Below are positions 18,360 through 26,517 of a stretch of 39,232 bases of DNA, piece by piece (positions within the stretch are counted from its first letter, which is position 1; the number at the start of each line of letters is the position of its first letter). This DNA comes from Streptomyces thinghirensis (GTDB lineage: Bacteria > Actinomycetota > Actinomycetia > Streptomycetales > Streptomycetaceae), in assembly GCA_021502835.1 (NCBI GenBank), contig JAKFGP010000029.1:1-39232 (forward strand), in the 5' to 3' direction. Under the pieces are notes generated by a model that saw only the letters and a program-made list of their open reading frames with translations, had not been told where the DNA came from and made no database searches. A program made the position numbers and the translations under genes.

Positions 18360-19189
18360 CCGGTCCCCGACGTGATCGCCAGGCCCGCGCCGTCCGCCTC
18401 GGCCCCCGTTCCGTCGCCGCACTCGTGCTGGTCAGCGCGGTGGGCGTGGCCGGTTTCGGCTGGCCCTTCCTGGCCCCGCCGGACGCCTCGCTGAACGCGC
18501 ACGCCCAGGACGCGCCGTGGCTGTTCGCCGGCCTGCTGGTGCTGCTGGTGGCCGTGGTGGCGGCGACGATCTCGGAGTCGGGGCTCGGCCCCAAGGCGGT
18601 GGCGATGCTCGGTGTGCTGGCGGCGGTGGGCGCGGCGCTGCGTCCGATCGGCGCGGGCACGGCCGGCCTGGAGCCGATGTTCTTCCTGATGGTCCTCAGC
18701 GGCCGGGTGCTCGGTCCGGGCTTCGGCTTCGTCCTCGGCTCGGTCACGATGTTCGCGTCCGCACTGCTCACGGGCGGGGTGGGCCCGTGGATGCCGTTCC
18801 AGATGCTGTCGATGGGCTGGTTCACGATGGGCGCGGGTCTGCTGCCCTTCCCCGACCGCCTGCGCGGGCGCCCGGAACTGCTCATGCTCGCCGCGTACGG
18901 CTTCCTGGCCGCGTTCGCCTACGGCACGGTGATGAACCTGGCGGGCTGGACCTTCATGAACACGCTCGCCTCGAACATCGCCTTCGACCCGGACGCGTCG
19001 ATCCCCGACAACCTGGCCCGCTTCCTCGCCTACTGCCTGGCCACGTCCCTCGGCTGGGACGGCGGCCGCGCCGCCGTGACGGTCGTGCTGACCCTCGCGC
19101 TCGGCACCCCGGTCCTGAAGGCACTGCGCCGGGCCACGCGCCGGGCCGCTTTCGAGACGCCGGTCACGTTCGAGAAGGCGACGGGGTGA
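18356..19189 (+). CDS. ECF transporter S component (cobalamin-type)
   Basis: Last gene of the operon, 277 residues, uninterrupted. ATG at 18356 overlaps the ATPase stop as ATGA. Helices: SVAALVLVSAVGVAGFGWPF, WLFAGLLVLLVAVVAATISE, AVAMLGVLAAVGAALRPIGA, MFFLMVLSGRVLGPGFGFVL and GSVTMFASALLTGGVGPWMP, then MGWFTMGAGLLPF and FLAAFAYGTVMNLAGWTF. The GR-LGPGFGFVLGS and GVGPWMPFQM loops are typical of S components that carry B12 precursors or related vitamins. Being under the B12 riboswitch makes cobalamin or cobinamide the likely substrate. It is cotranscribed with its dedicated EcfT and EcfA, so this is a group I (dedicated) ECF system. Confidence 0.88.
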   Translation: MTGPRRDRQARAVRLGPRSVAALVLVSAVGVAGFGWPFLAPPDASLNAHAQDAPWLFAGLLVLLVAVVAATISESGLGPKAVAMLGVLAAVGAALRPIGAGTAGLEPMFFLMVLSGRVLGPGFGFVLGSVTMFASALLTGGVGPWMPFQMLSMGWFTMGAGLLPFPDRLRGRPELLMLAAYGFLAAFAYGTVMNLAGWTFMNTLASNIAFDPDASIPDNLARFLAYCLATSLGWDGGRAAVTVVLTLALGTPVLKALRRATRRAAFETPVTFEKATG

Positions 19190-19199
19190 GCCGCCCCAC

Positions 19200-19279
19200 G
19201 TGACGGGGTTCACCTACGAAGCGGGGTCGTAGCCGACGGAGGGAGCACCCGGCCGTCGGCCCGCCCCCCACCCCGTCAC
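19200..19279 (+). terminator. Nested inverted repeats after the ECF operon
   Basis: An outer 10-base repeat GTGACGGGGT / ACCCCGTCAC (19200-19209 with 19270-19279) encloses an inner 8-base hairpin GCCGACGG / CCGTCGGC (19232-19239 with 19253-19260). CACCTACGA occurs directly repeated at 19211 and 19277. It could terminate the operon, or be part of the long leader of the following gene. Confidence 0.5.
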
Positions 19280-19435
19280 CTACGACCGCGGTTAGCAAAG
19301 GGACGATTGCGGACGACTGGCCCACCTGTTTCTCTGAACCAGTCGCCAGGCGCCGACGCCCCTCCCGGGCAGCGGCGCCGACGCATGCCCGGCCGGTGTG
19401 CGCCGACGCCCCTGTCCCCGAAGAAGGGCCCTCCG
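19280..19435 (+). promoter_or_regulatory. Structured leader of the SLT-type gene
   Basis: The untranslated stretch before the TTG start holds a hairpin CGACTGG / CCAGTCG (19314-19320 with 19339-19345) and three copies of GCGCCGACGC (about 19352, 19374 and 19399). Secreted wall-hydrolase genes in streptomycetes are often preceded by a c-di-AMP (ydaO-type) riboswitch. I cannot match that aptamer here with confidence, but the length and folding potential make the region worth testing. A ribosome binding site AAGAAGGG is near 19421-19428. Confidence 0.35.
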
Positions 19436-19850
19436 TTGACCGCCGCCTCCCTCCTCCGCAGTGCCGCCACCCCGAAGAAGGCCCTCGCCGGTGCCGCCCT
19501 GGCCGCGGCCACCTGCGGCACGCTGATCGCCGCCGCGCCCGCGTAGGCCGCGACGCCGGCCTCCTCGGCCCAGGCGACCGCGAAGAAGATGATCGGCGAC
19601 TCGGCCGAGTACCGGTGCTTCGCCAAGATCGTCGACCACGAGAGCGACTGGAACGTCAACGCCACCAACTCCTCCAGCGGCGCCTACGGCCTGGTCCAGG
19701 GCCCTGCCGGGCTCGAAGATGGCCTCGGCCGGCTCCGACTGGAAGACCAACGCGGCCACCCAGATCGAGTGGGGCCTCGACTACATGAAGGACCGCTACG
19801 GCGGCGCCTGCGACGCCTGGAGCTTCTGGCAGGCCAACGGCTGGTACTGA
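19436..19850 (+). CDS. Small secreted SLT/lysozyme-like protein with internal stop and frameshift
   Basis: About 137 residues. TTG at 19436 gives a signal peptide (TAASLLRSAATPKKALAGAA, then LAAATCGTLIAAAPA). A TAG at 19544-19546 falls exactly at the expected signal-peptidase junction, where a CAG codon would give APAQAATP. The mature part AATPASSAQATAKKMIGDSA and CFAKIVDHESDWNVNATNSS carries the catalytic-type glutamate in the HES motif of transglycosylase folds, followed by GAYGLVQ. A one-base insertion near 19693 interrupts it; without it the chain continues ALPGSKMASAGSDWKTNAAT and ends ACDAWSFWQANGWY. Typical small streptomycete wall-cleaving protein. Whether the stop is real or a base error cannot be told. 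Confidence 0.72.
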
Positions 19851-19881
19851 CCCGGCCCGCACCCCGCTCCCCCATTACCGG

Positions 19882-19916
19882 AGGCGGCGGCCCCTCGATC
19901 CCCGGGGCCGCCGCCT
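19882..19916 (+). terminator. Terminator hairpin after the SLT-type gene
   Basis: Perfect 13-base stem AGGCGGCGGCCCC (19882-19894) with 19904-19916 and a 9-base loop, followed by TCGTGTG. It sits between two convergent genes and may serve both. Confidence 0.8.
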
Positions 19917-19945
19917 TCGTGTGTCCGGCGTCGGCGGTTCCGGGC

Positions 19946-20831
19946 TCAGCGGACCAATGCCTCGTCCAACCGCGTCAGCTCCGCCTCGCTCAGCTCCAGC
20001 TCGGCCGCCTCGGCGGAGTCCTGGATCGACGCGGGGCGGCCGGCTCCCGGCACCGGGATCACCGCCGGGGAACGCGTCAGCAGCCAGGCCAGGGCTATCT
20101 GCTGCGGGCTGGTGCCGCGCTCGACCGCGACGCGGTGGAAGGCGGTGTTCGCGGAGACCGGTCCGGACGGTCCGTCGAGGGAACTGCGGGAGATGCCGCC
20201 CAGCGGGCTCCAGGGCAGGAAGGCCAGCCCCAGCCGCGTACTCAGCTGCACCTCGGGTTCGCTGTCGCGTACGGCGGGCGAGTACTGGTTCTGTACGGAG
20301 ACGAGCGCGTCGCCGAGGATCGCGCGCGCCTCGCGGATCTGGCCGGTGGTGACGTTGGAGATCCCGGCGGCACGGATCGTCCCGGCGTCGATCAGCTCGC
20401 GCAGCGCGCCCACGGAATCCGCCCAGGGCACGGCCGGGTCCGGCTTGTGCAGCTGGTACAGGCCGATGGCGTCGACGCCCAGACGCTTCAGGGAGTCCTC
20501 GGCGGCGCGCTTGAGGTGGGCGGGGGTCGCGGTGACGGTCCAGCTGCCGTCGCCGGGGCGTCCACGGCCGCCCTTGGTGGCGACGAGGACCTGTGAGGTG
20601 TCGCCGCCGTAGGAGGCGAGGGCGCGGGCGACGAGGAGTTCGTTGTGTCCCCACCTCGCCGGCGTGCCAGTGGTAGCTGTCGGCGGTGTCGATGAGGGTG
20701 ACCCCGGCGTCCAGGGCGGCGTGGACGGTGGCGGTCGCCCGCTCTTCGTCCGGGCGGTGCTCGATGGACAGCGGCATGGCGCCCAGGCCGACAGCGCTGA
20801 CGGTGGTGTTTCCGATCGTGCGGTACCGCAT
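19946..20831 (-). CDS. Aldo/keto reductase (one frameshift)
   Basis: NADPH-dependent carbonyl reductase with a TIM barrel, about 294 residues. ATG at 20831 follows GAGAGGAAC. It begins MRYRTIGNTTVSAVGLGAMP. The catalytic tetrad is visible: Asp and Tyr in LIDTADSYHW, Lys in VLVATKGG and His in LYQLHKPD. A missing/added base near 20655 changes frame between HWHAG and EVGHNELLVARAL. Further barrel strands are AAGISNVTTGQIREARAI, SVQNQYSPAV and LAFLPWSPLGG. The coenzyme-binding end reads AWLLTRSPAVIPVPGAGRPA and the chain ends LTRLDEALVR. It follows the epimerase gene by 27 bases, presumably in one operon controlled by the divergent LysR gene. Confidence 0.88.
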
Positions 20832-20858
20832 GGTCCGTCCGTTCCTCTCAGGCGTGGC

Positions 20859-21796
20859 TCAGGCGTGGGCGTCGGACGCGTCGAGGGCTTCGGTGACGGC
20901 GCCGGGAAGCCAGTCGGTCGTGCGGGAGAAGCGGAAACCGAGGGCTTCGCGCGGGCGTTGCTCATGGCGTAATGACGGTCGAAGGAGAACGGCGAGGCCG
21001 GCTCGCCCGCGGCGACGCTCCGGTACACGGCTTCCCGGCCGGTCCGCGCGGCGATCACGGCGCCCAGGCCGCGGACGTCGAGCGGGCCGTCGGAGCAGGC
21101 GTTGACCGGGCCGGTGGCGTCGGTGCCCGTGGCCGCCCACAGCAGCAGGTCCGCCAGCTCCTCGTAGTGGATGAAGACCGTGGGCAGTGCCTCGGCGTGC
21201 ACCAGGATCCGCGTGCCCCGGGCGATGTGTCCGACGTAGTGCGCCAGTCGGCCGGTGAACTCCTGGGCACCGCCGCCCAGCACGTGGGCACTGCGCACGG
21301 ACGCGAAGCCGAACCCGTGCTGCTGGGCGAAGACGGCCTCCGCCTGGCGCTTGCCCTCGGCGTAGTGCGCTTCCAGGTACGCCGCGTCGTGCCAGGGCAG
21401 GTCGGTGCGCACCAGCCACGTGGCGGGATCCACGGTCTCCTCCGGCACCGGAGTGCCGGGCGGGACGGCGGGCAGTCCGGCGGTCGCCGGATCGTAGACC
21501 TCGATGGTGGAGGTCAGGACGTAGCGCCGGGTGCGGCCACCGAAGGCCCGGACGGCGATGGCTGCCTGCACGGGGGTGTAGCAGACCTGGTCGACGACCA
21601 CGTCGAAGGTGCGGGAGCCGAGCGCGGCGGTCAGGGCGGCCTCGTCGTCGCGGTCGGCGACGAGGTGTTCGACGCCGGGCGGGGGCGGGGACGAGCCGCG
21701 GTTGATCACCGTGACCCGGTGGCCGGCGGCCCGCAGGCGCGTCACCAGGAGCTTGCCGAAGTACCGGCTTCCGCCGATCACGCAGATCCTTTGCAT
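20859..21796 (-). CDS. NAD-dependent epimerase/dehydratase-like protein (one frameshift)
   Basis: Extended short-chain dehydrogenase of about 312 residues, first gene of the minus-strand operon. The start MQRICVIGGSRYFGKLLVTR at 21796 shows the nucleotide-binding glycine motif GGSRYFG. Then AGHRVTVINRGSSPPPPGVE, FDVVVDQVCYTPVQA, YVLTSTIEVYDPA and the catalytic-helix region YAEGKRQAEAVFAQQHGFGF; FASVRSAHVLGG and TVFIHYEELADLLLWA follow. One base change near 20961 links NARA to EALGFRFSRTTDW; the chain ends ALDASDAHA. The family includes sugar-nucleotide epimerases and proteins of uncertain substrate. Which substrate it uses cannot be read here. Confidence 0.83.
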
Positions 21797-21839
21797 GCGC
21801 CCATCCTGGGCGTCTAGCGTCATCAGCAGAAGTGACCAA

Positions 21840-21850
21840 CTACTGAGTAG
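21840..21850. promoter_or_regulatory. Small palindrome in the LysR divergent promoter
   Basis: CTACTGAGTAG is a perfect 5-base inverted repeat with a one-base centre. It lies in the 70-base gap between the epimerase start (21796) and the LysR start (21867), a typical place for a LysR binding site. A ribosome binding site AAGGA is at 21856-21860. Confidence 0.4.
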
Positions 21851-21866
21851 GTATTAAGGAAAACTG

Positions 21867-22862
21867 TTGATCGATGTGCAGCGGCTGCGAGTCCTGCGGG
21901 CCGTGGCGGAACACGGCAGTTTCAACCAGGCGGCGGCCGCCCTCCATCTCACCCCCTCGGCCGTGTCCCAGCACGTCACCGCACTCGAGCGCAGTCTCGG
22001 CGCCCAGGTCGTGGCGCGCAGCACCCGCGGCGTCACACTGACCCCGGCCGGCCAGATCATGGTCGGGGCCGCGGAGTCGGTCGCCGCGGAGCTGGTACAC
22101 GCCAAGCAGCAGGTCGACCGGCTCGCCGGCGGTCGCACCCAGCTCACCATCGCCACCTTCACCAGCGGCGGCAGGCTCCTCCTGCCCGGCGCCCTCACCC
22201 ACCTCACCGCGGCCCGTCCCGACATCGTGGTCCATGTCAGGGAGGCCGAGCCGGAAGACAGCCTGCCGCTGGTCCGCCAGGGCGCCGTGGACCTCGCCCT
22301 CGCCTACCACTTCGACGGCCCGCTGCCCGGTCGGCCCGGCCGAAGCTCCAGCCTGGAGTGGACGGCCCTCATGGAGGACCCCCTGCACGTCGTCCTGCCC
22401 GAGACCCACCCCCTGGCCGGCCGCGAAGCGCTCGACATCGCCGAACTGGCCGCCGAGCCCTGGGTACTCGGCTGCCTGAAGACCGAGGCGTACCTGCGCC
22501 GCCATGCCGAACGCGCCGGATTCGACCCGGAGGTACGCGGCACGACGACCGACTACTTCTTCGCCCGCTCGCTCGTCGCCGCGGGCATGGGGATCTCGCT
22601 GATCCCTTCCATCGCGCTGACCCCGCGGACGCCCGGGCTGCGCACCGTCCCGATCACGCCGCCGACTCCGACCCGGTACCTGGGCGTTGCCACGCTCCAC
22701 CGCCGCGACCACCCGCAGGTCAGCACACTGATACAGACCCTCCAGGAGCAGGCGGCGGCGCTGGACGAAAGGGTCCCGCGGGATCTCACTCGACGACGCC
22801 CGTCCGGAACCGGCGCCGGTACTCGGTCGGTGTCGTGTCGAGTCTGCGGCGGAACGCCCTGA
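21867..22862 (+). CDS. LysR-family transcriptional regulator
   Basis: 331 residues in one uninterrupted frame, starting TTG seven bases after AAGGA. The N-terminal winged helix-turn-helix is LRVLRAVAEHGSFNQAAAAL, HLTPSAVSQHVTALERSLGA, QVVARSTRGVTLTPAG. The effector domain follows: QLTIATFTSGGRLLLPGALT, VREAEPEDSLPLVRQGAVDL, ALAYHF and the second lobe LHVVLPETHPLAGREA and RSLVAAGMGISLIPSIAL. The C-terminal 30 residues (from about DERVPRDL) are low in homology and overlap by 77 bases the end of the convergent AraC-type gene. The true stop may thus lie earlier if a base is wrong near 22770. It likely regulates the divergent epimerase/reductase pair. Confidence 0.9.
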   Translation: MIDVQRLRVLRAVAEHGSFNQAAAALHLTPSAVSQHVTALERSLGAQVVARSTRGVTLTPAGQIMVGAAESVAAELVHAKQQVDRLAGGRTQLTIATFTSGGRLLLPGALTHLTAARPDIVVHVREAEPEDSLPLVRQGAVDLALAYHFDGPLPGRPGRSSSLEWTALMEDPLHVVLPETHPLAGREALDIAELAAEPWVLGCLKTEAYLRRHAERAGFDPEVRGTTTDYFFARSLVAAGMGISLIPSIALTPRTPGLRTVPITPPTPTRYLGVATLHRRDHPQVSTLIQTLQEQAAALDERVPRDLTRRRPSGTGAGTRSVSCRVCGGTP

Positions 22863-23790
22863 CGAGAGTGTCGACGGTGCCGAATCCGCACGTGGAGGCG
22901 ACCCGTTCCAGCGTGGCGTCGGTGGATTCGAGCTGGTGGCGCGCCACCTCGACGCGGGCCGACTCGATGTAGGCGTGCGGGGTCGTGCCGAGTTCGGTCT
23001 TGAAGATCCGGGTGAGCTGCCGGTCGCTGACGTGGGCGCACGCGGCGAGGTCGGCGACGGTGAGCGGTTCGGCGATGTTGCGCATGATGTGGTGGCGCAG
23101 GTCCTCGATGCGCCGGGTCGTCGAGACCTGCTCCAGCGGGACACTGAACTGACTCTGTCCGCTGGGCCGTTTCAGGTACATCACGAGCTGTCGGGCGACG
23201 CGCAGCGCCACCTCCTCGCCGAGGTCGTCGGCGATGAGGGCGAGTGAGAGGTCGAGGCAGGCGCTGATGCCCGCGCCGGTCCACACGTCGCCTTCCCGGA
23301 TGAAGATCGGGTCGGCGTCGACCTCGACGGCCGGATGGTCCTCGGCGAGTTGCCGCGCGGTCGACCAGTGGGTGGTGGCGCGCTTGCCGTCGAGGAGTCC
23401 GGCGGCGGCGAGGATGTGCGCGCCGACGCAGACGGACGTGACCCGGCGGGTCCGGCCGGCGAGCTGCCGCACCCGCTCCACCACCGCGGGGTCGGTGAGC
23501 GGGTGCACGCGGCGCTGGTCGTCCACCTCGACGGCGCCGGGCACGATCAGGGTGTCGATGCTCCGGGCGGGCAGCCCGGCCAGTTCGTCGAAGGTGGTGT
23601 CCGGCAGGACCCGGACCCCGGCGCCCGTGGTGACCGGTGCCATGGTCTCGGCGGCCAGGACCACCTCGTAGCCCGCCGCCTCGTCCGTCTCGCGCCGGGC
23701 GAGGGAGAACACCTCCGGTGGTCCGGTGACGTCGAGCAGGTCGACGTCCTCGAAGAGGACTATGACGATCAGTCGTCTGACGGTGCTCAA
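22786..23790 (-). CDS. GlxA-type AraC regulator with DJ-1/PfpI domain
   Basis: About 334 residues. The N-terminal DJ-1/PfpI-like domain starts RRLIVIVLFEDVDLLDVTGP, then PEVFSLARRETDE, DTLIVPGAVEVDD and RVTSVCVGAHILAAAGLLDG; a cysteine sits at the nucleophile-elbow position (SVCVGA) as in GlxA-like regulators. The C-terminal AraC domain shows two helix-turn-helices: LTVADLAACAHVSDRQLTRI then FKTELGTTPHAYIESARVEV, and ERVASTCGFGTVDTLVRAFR with RRLDTTPTEYRRRF. I placed the start at TTG 23790 (MSTVRRLIVIV); upstream codons in frame exist but lack similarity. The reading frame is intact. Divergent to two isochorismatase-like genes, which are the probable targets. Confidence 0.9.
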   Translation of the reverse strand: MSTVRRLIVIVLFEDVDLLDVTGPPEVFSLARRETDEAAGYEVVLAAETMAPVTTGAGVRVLPDTTFDELAGLPARSIDTLIVPGAVEVDDQRRVHPLTDPAVVERVRQLAGRTRRVTSVCVGAHILAAAGLLDGKRATTHWSTARQLAEDHPAVEVDADPIFIREGDVWTGAGISACLDLSLALIADDLGEEVALRVARQLVMYLKRPSGQSQFSVPLEQVSTTRRIEDLRHHIMRNIAEPLTVADLAACAHVSDRQLTRIFKTELGTTPHAYIESARVEVARHQLESTDATLERVASTCGFGTVDTLVRAFRRRLDTTPTEYRRRFRTGVVE

Positions 23791-23818
23791 AGCCCAACCC
23801 CAAGCTCGGCGACAGCCA

Positions 23819-23853
23819 TGTCGGTTTCTGCATGTTAGACGACATTGCCGACA
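23819..23853. promoter_or_regulatory. Inverted repeat in the AraC/hydrolase divergent region
   Basis: TGTCGG (23819-23824) and CCGACA (23848-23853) form an inverted repeat. ATGTCG (23818-23823) is also mirrored by CGACAT (23840-23845). The stretch is less GC-rich than its surroundings and lies in the 146-base gap between divergent genes, so it is a good candidate site for the GlxA-type regulator. Confidence 0.4.
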
Positions 23854-23936
23854 CGGACCGGGGGCCATAGCGTCATGAGCGCAGGTCACCGCACCGGTGA
23901 ACTGCCTCCCCGACAGACGAATTCAGGCGGTCCCCC

Positions 23937-24526
23937 ATGCCCAGAACCACGCTGCGCCGGCTCAACGGCTTCGACGACACCCCCGCGAAGCTCGCCGAAT
24001 CCACCCTGGTCCTCGTCGACTACCAGAACACCTACACGACCGGCGTCATGGAGCTGGACGGCTGGCAGGCCGCACTCGACACAGCCGCCCAACTGCTGGA
24101 ACGGGCCCGCCAGGAGGGCACGAAGGTCGTCCACGTCGTCAACGACGGCGGCGAGGGCACTCCGTACGACATCCGCGCCGAGATCGGCGCCATCCACCGA
24201 GCGTCGCACCGGCCGACGGGGAGCCCGTCGTCGTCAAGAAGGTGCCGAACGCCTTCGTCGGTACGGACCTGGCCGAGCACATCGACGCCGCCGGCAACGG
24301 CGACCTGGTCATCGCCGGGTTCATGACGCACATGTGCGTGGCCTTCACCGCCCAGGGCGCCTTCCTGCACGGCAACCGCCCGACCGTCGTGGCCGACGCC
24401 TGCGCCACCCGCGCGCTGCCCGTCGCGGGCCTGGAGCTGGACGCCCGGCAGGTCCACAACAGCGCCCTCGCCACCATCGCCGACCTGTACGGGGTCGTCG
24501 TCCCGTCCCAGAAGGAGATCTCCTGA
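23937..24526 (+). CDS. Isochorismatase-family cysteine hydrolase, cytoplasmic (one frameshift)
   Basis: About 196 residues, start ATG 23937 (MPRTTLRRLNGFDDTPAKLA). The catalytic triad of the family is present: Asp in LVLVDYQNTYTTGVMELDG, Lys in EPVVVKKVPNAFVGTDLAEH, and Cys in VIAGFMTHMCVAFTAQGAFL. A one-base insertion near 24200 moves the frame between EIGAIH and VAPADGEPVV. The chain ends LYGVVVPSQKEIS. No signal peptide. Members hydrolyse amides, N-carbamoyl compounds, nicotinamide or isochorismate; the exact substrate is not evident. Its stop overlaps the next gene start by one base (TGATG). Closely related to that gene along its full length, so the pair arose by tandem duplication. Confidence 0.87.
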
Positions 24527-25254
24527 TGAAGCTGCTGCGCCCGGCCGTCGCCCTCGCCACCGCCGCCGTCCTCTCGGCCACCGTCGCCGCGTGCGGCGGA
24601 AGTTCCGAGGCCGCCACCTCCGAGGACAAGCCGTCGGCCTCCACCACGGCCAGCGCCGAGAAGAACGTCGCGAAGGACACGACGACTCTGCGGCAGCTCA
24701 ACGACTTCGGCGAGACCCCGGCCACGCTCTCCGACGCCACACTCATCATGGTCGACTACCAGAACACCTACACCGATGGCGTGATGGAACTCGACGGCTG
24801 GAAGCCGGCCGTGGCCAACGCCGAGGCCCTGCTGAAGCGGGCCCGCGAGGCGGGTACGCCGGTCATCCACATCGTCGACAAGGGCTACGACCTGAAGTCG
24901 AAGGCGGGCCAGATCATCCCGGCGCTCAAGCCGGCCAAGGGCGAGCCCGTCGTCGAGAAGAGCGTCCCCAACGCCTTCCACGGCACCGATCTCGCCGAGC
25001 AGGTCAAGAAGGCCGGGAACAAGAACGTCATCGTCGCGGGGTTCATGACCAACATGTGCACCCTGTTCACCGCCCAGGGCGCGTTCCTCAACGGCAACGC
25101 GCCGACCGTGGTCGCCGACGCCTCCGCGACCCGGCCGCTGCCGCTGAAGGGCGACCCGGACGGCGTCCCCGCCCGGCAGGTCCACGAGGCGGCTCTCGCC
25201 ACGGTCCAGGACCTCTACGGGGTCGTGGTCCCGTCGCAGAAGTCCCTGACCTGA
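24526..25254 (+). CDS. Isochorismatase-family hydrolase, exported lipoprotein
   Basis: 242 residues, uninterrupted. The N-terminus MKLLRPAVALATAAVLSATV ends in a lipobox VAACGG, so it should be lipidated and surface-anchored, with a serine/threonine/alanine linker (SSEAATSEDKPSASTTASAE) before the domain. The catalytic residues match those of the upstream paralogue: Asp in IMVDYQNTYTDGVMELDGW, Lys in PVVEKSVPNAFHGTDLAE and Cys in VAGFMTNMCTLFTAQGAFLN. It ends LYGVVVPSQKSLT. An exported member of this normally cytoplasmic family is unusual. A shared substrate met both outside and inside the cell is a reasonable inference. Confidence 0.92.
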   Translation: MKLLRPAVALATAAVLSATVAACGGSSEAATSEDKPSASTTASAEKNVAKDTTTLRQLNDFGETPATLSDATLIMVDYQNTYTDGVMELDGWKPAVANAEALLKRAREAGTPVIHIVDKGYDLKSKAGQIIPALKPAKGEPVVEKSVPNAFHGTDLAEQVKKAGNKNVIVAGFMTNMCTLFTAQGAFLNGNAPTVVADASATRPLPLKGDPDGVPARQVHEAALATVQDLYGVVVPSQKSLT

Positions 25255-25373
25255 GAACCTGACCCACCTTCACCCCCCACCCTGAGTTCCCCCCCACCTG
25301 AACCCCCCCACGCTGTTTCCCCCCACATCGCCAAAAGGCACTTTCGCTCACCACAGAAAGCAGACAACGGGGC
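25255..25373 (+). repeat. C-rich spacer with repeated CCCCCCA tracts
   Basis: Between the lipoprotein hydrolase and the next gene lies an almost G-free stretch (25261-25328) with at least four runs of five or more C, spaced by ACCTGA/ACGCTG-like units. No ORF or hairpin stands out. A more AT-rich patch (CAAAAGGCAC, CACAGAAAGC) just before the ATG at 25374 may hold the promoter of the next gene. Confidence 0.5.
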
Positions 25374-26512
25374 ATGGCAACACGTAGAGGATTTCTGGGT
25401 ACCGCGTCGGCCGTCGGGGGCGGCAACGCTCTTCACCGGCCAGCAGGCCTCCACCGCCTCGGCGGCGACCGCGGAATCACGGCGACCGACGAAAAGGCGG
25501 CACGCGACGCGATACGCGCCGTCAACACGAGAATGCGCGCGAACTACGCGACCCTCAAGAGTGAACTGACGACGCAGCTCAGTCCGGTCGTCGTCGTCTC
25601 GAACAACGCGGTCGGCGGACGCTTCACCCTCATCAACGGCGGCAAGCAGGTCGAGACCGTCGACCCGGTCCCGGAGTACTTCGAACTCGCCAAGTCGATC
25701 GCCCACGTCCCTCTGGGGATCTATTCGGTACTCGCCGCCTACCTCAGCGACCAGGTCCCCAACATCCCCAACGCGGACCGCATCGACCCGCACGACCTGG
25801 ACATGGTCGTCACCAAGGCACCGGGCGACAAGGGCTGGATCACCCCGCTGAACGCCTTCAAGACCACGCTCCAGACGGCGCGCACCAAGCTCGGCACCGC
25901 GAATCTTCCGCTGGACCTGGAGAATTCCTGCGACAGGATCCTGGGCGAGGCCGTCAAGTTCATCGACGCCTCCGTCACCGCCCAGTCGTTCGACATGGTG
26001 TCGTTCAACCGGTTCGCGGCCACCGTCTACCCGTCCATCCGCGTCAACATGACCTTCGCCGCCACCGCGCAGATCACCGGCATCGAAGGGCTCATGAAGC
26101 GCTGGCGCACGCTGATCGGCGAAAAGGCGTGGAGCGACCTCTACGTCACCGTGCTGTCGATCTGGACCACGGCCGAGCTGAACCAGGCGTCCATCATCAT
26201 CCGGCGCACCATGAACCAGGCGAAGGTCGACACCCACCTGATCGACCTGCCGACCGTGGAGACCCCTCGGACCCGATCTTCGTGGCCCTGGACAACCTCG
26301 CCCGCATCGTCCAGGACAACGTCGCCGCCGAGATGGTCTTCAACACCGATCTCAAGGTCGCCGACGCCCTCAAGGGCAAGGAGGACCTGCTCTCCGACGA
26401 GATCCTCCAGCAGATCGGCGGAACGGCGCCCACCGCCAGGACCGCCGCCTTCGGTACGGCGGCGGCGACGGCCGGCGCCTGCCCGATCACCGGTCACACC
26501 GCGGCGGTGTGA
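25374..26512 (+). CDS. Tat-secreted protein of unknown function (frameshifted)
   Basis: About 378 residues. The start MATRRGFLGTASAVGGG carries a twin-arginine motif (RRGFLG). After a compensated pair of indels (near 25431 and 25492) the signal continues TLFTGQQASTASAATA, a plausible cleavage region. The mature protein is mostly helical: DEKAARDAIRAVNTRMRANY, AVGGRFTLINGGKQVETVDP, FELAKSIAHVPLGIYSVLAA, NAFKTTLQTARTKLGTANLP, FIDASVTAQSFDMVSFNRFA and AELNQASIIIRRTMNQAKVD. A shift near 26268 leads to DPIFVALDNLARIVQDNVAA. It ends ACPITGHTAAV. I recognise no enzyme motif. Export through Tat suggests it folds before secretion. It may act with the wall-related cluster that begins 450 bases downstream, but a terminator separates them. 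Confidence 0.72.
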
Positions 26513-26517
26513 TCACC

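Noticed and set aside
17285..19213. 642-residue minus-strand frame opposite the ECF genes
   Set aside because: It is the mirror of the ATPase and S-component genes, whose motifs are complete on the plus strand.
19200..19435. Definite c-di-AMP (ydaO) riboswitch
   Set aside because: The gene type and leader length fit, but I could not align the conserved aptamer blocks, so I list only a structured leader.
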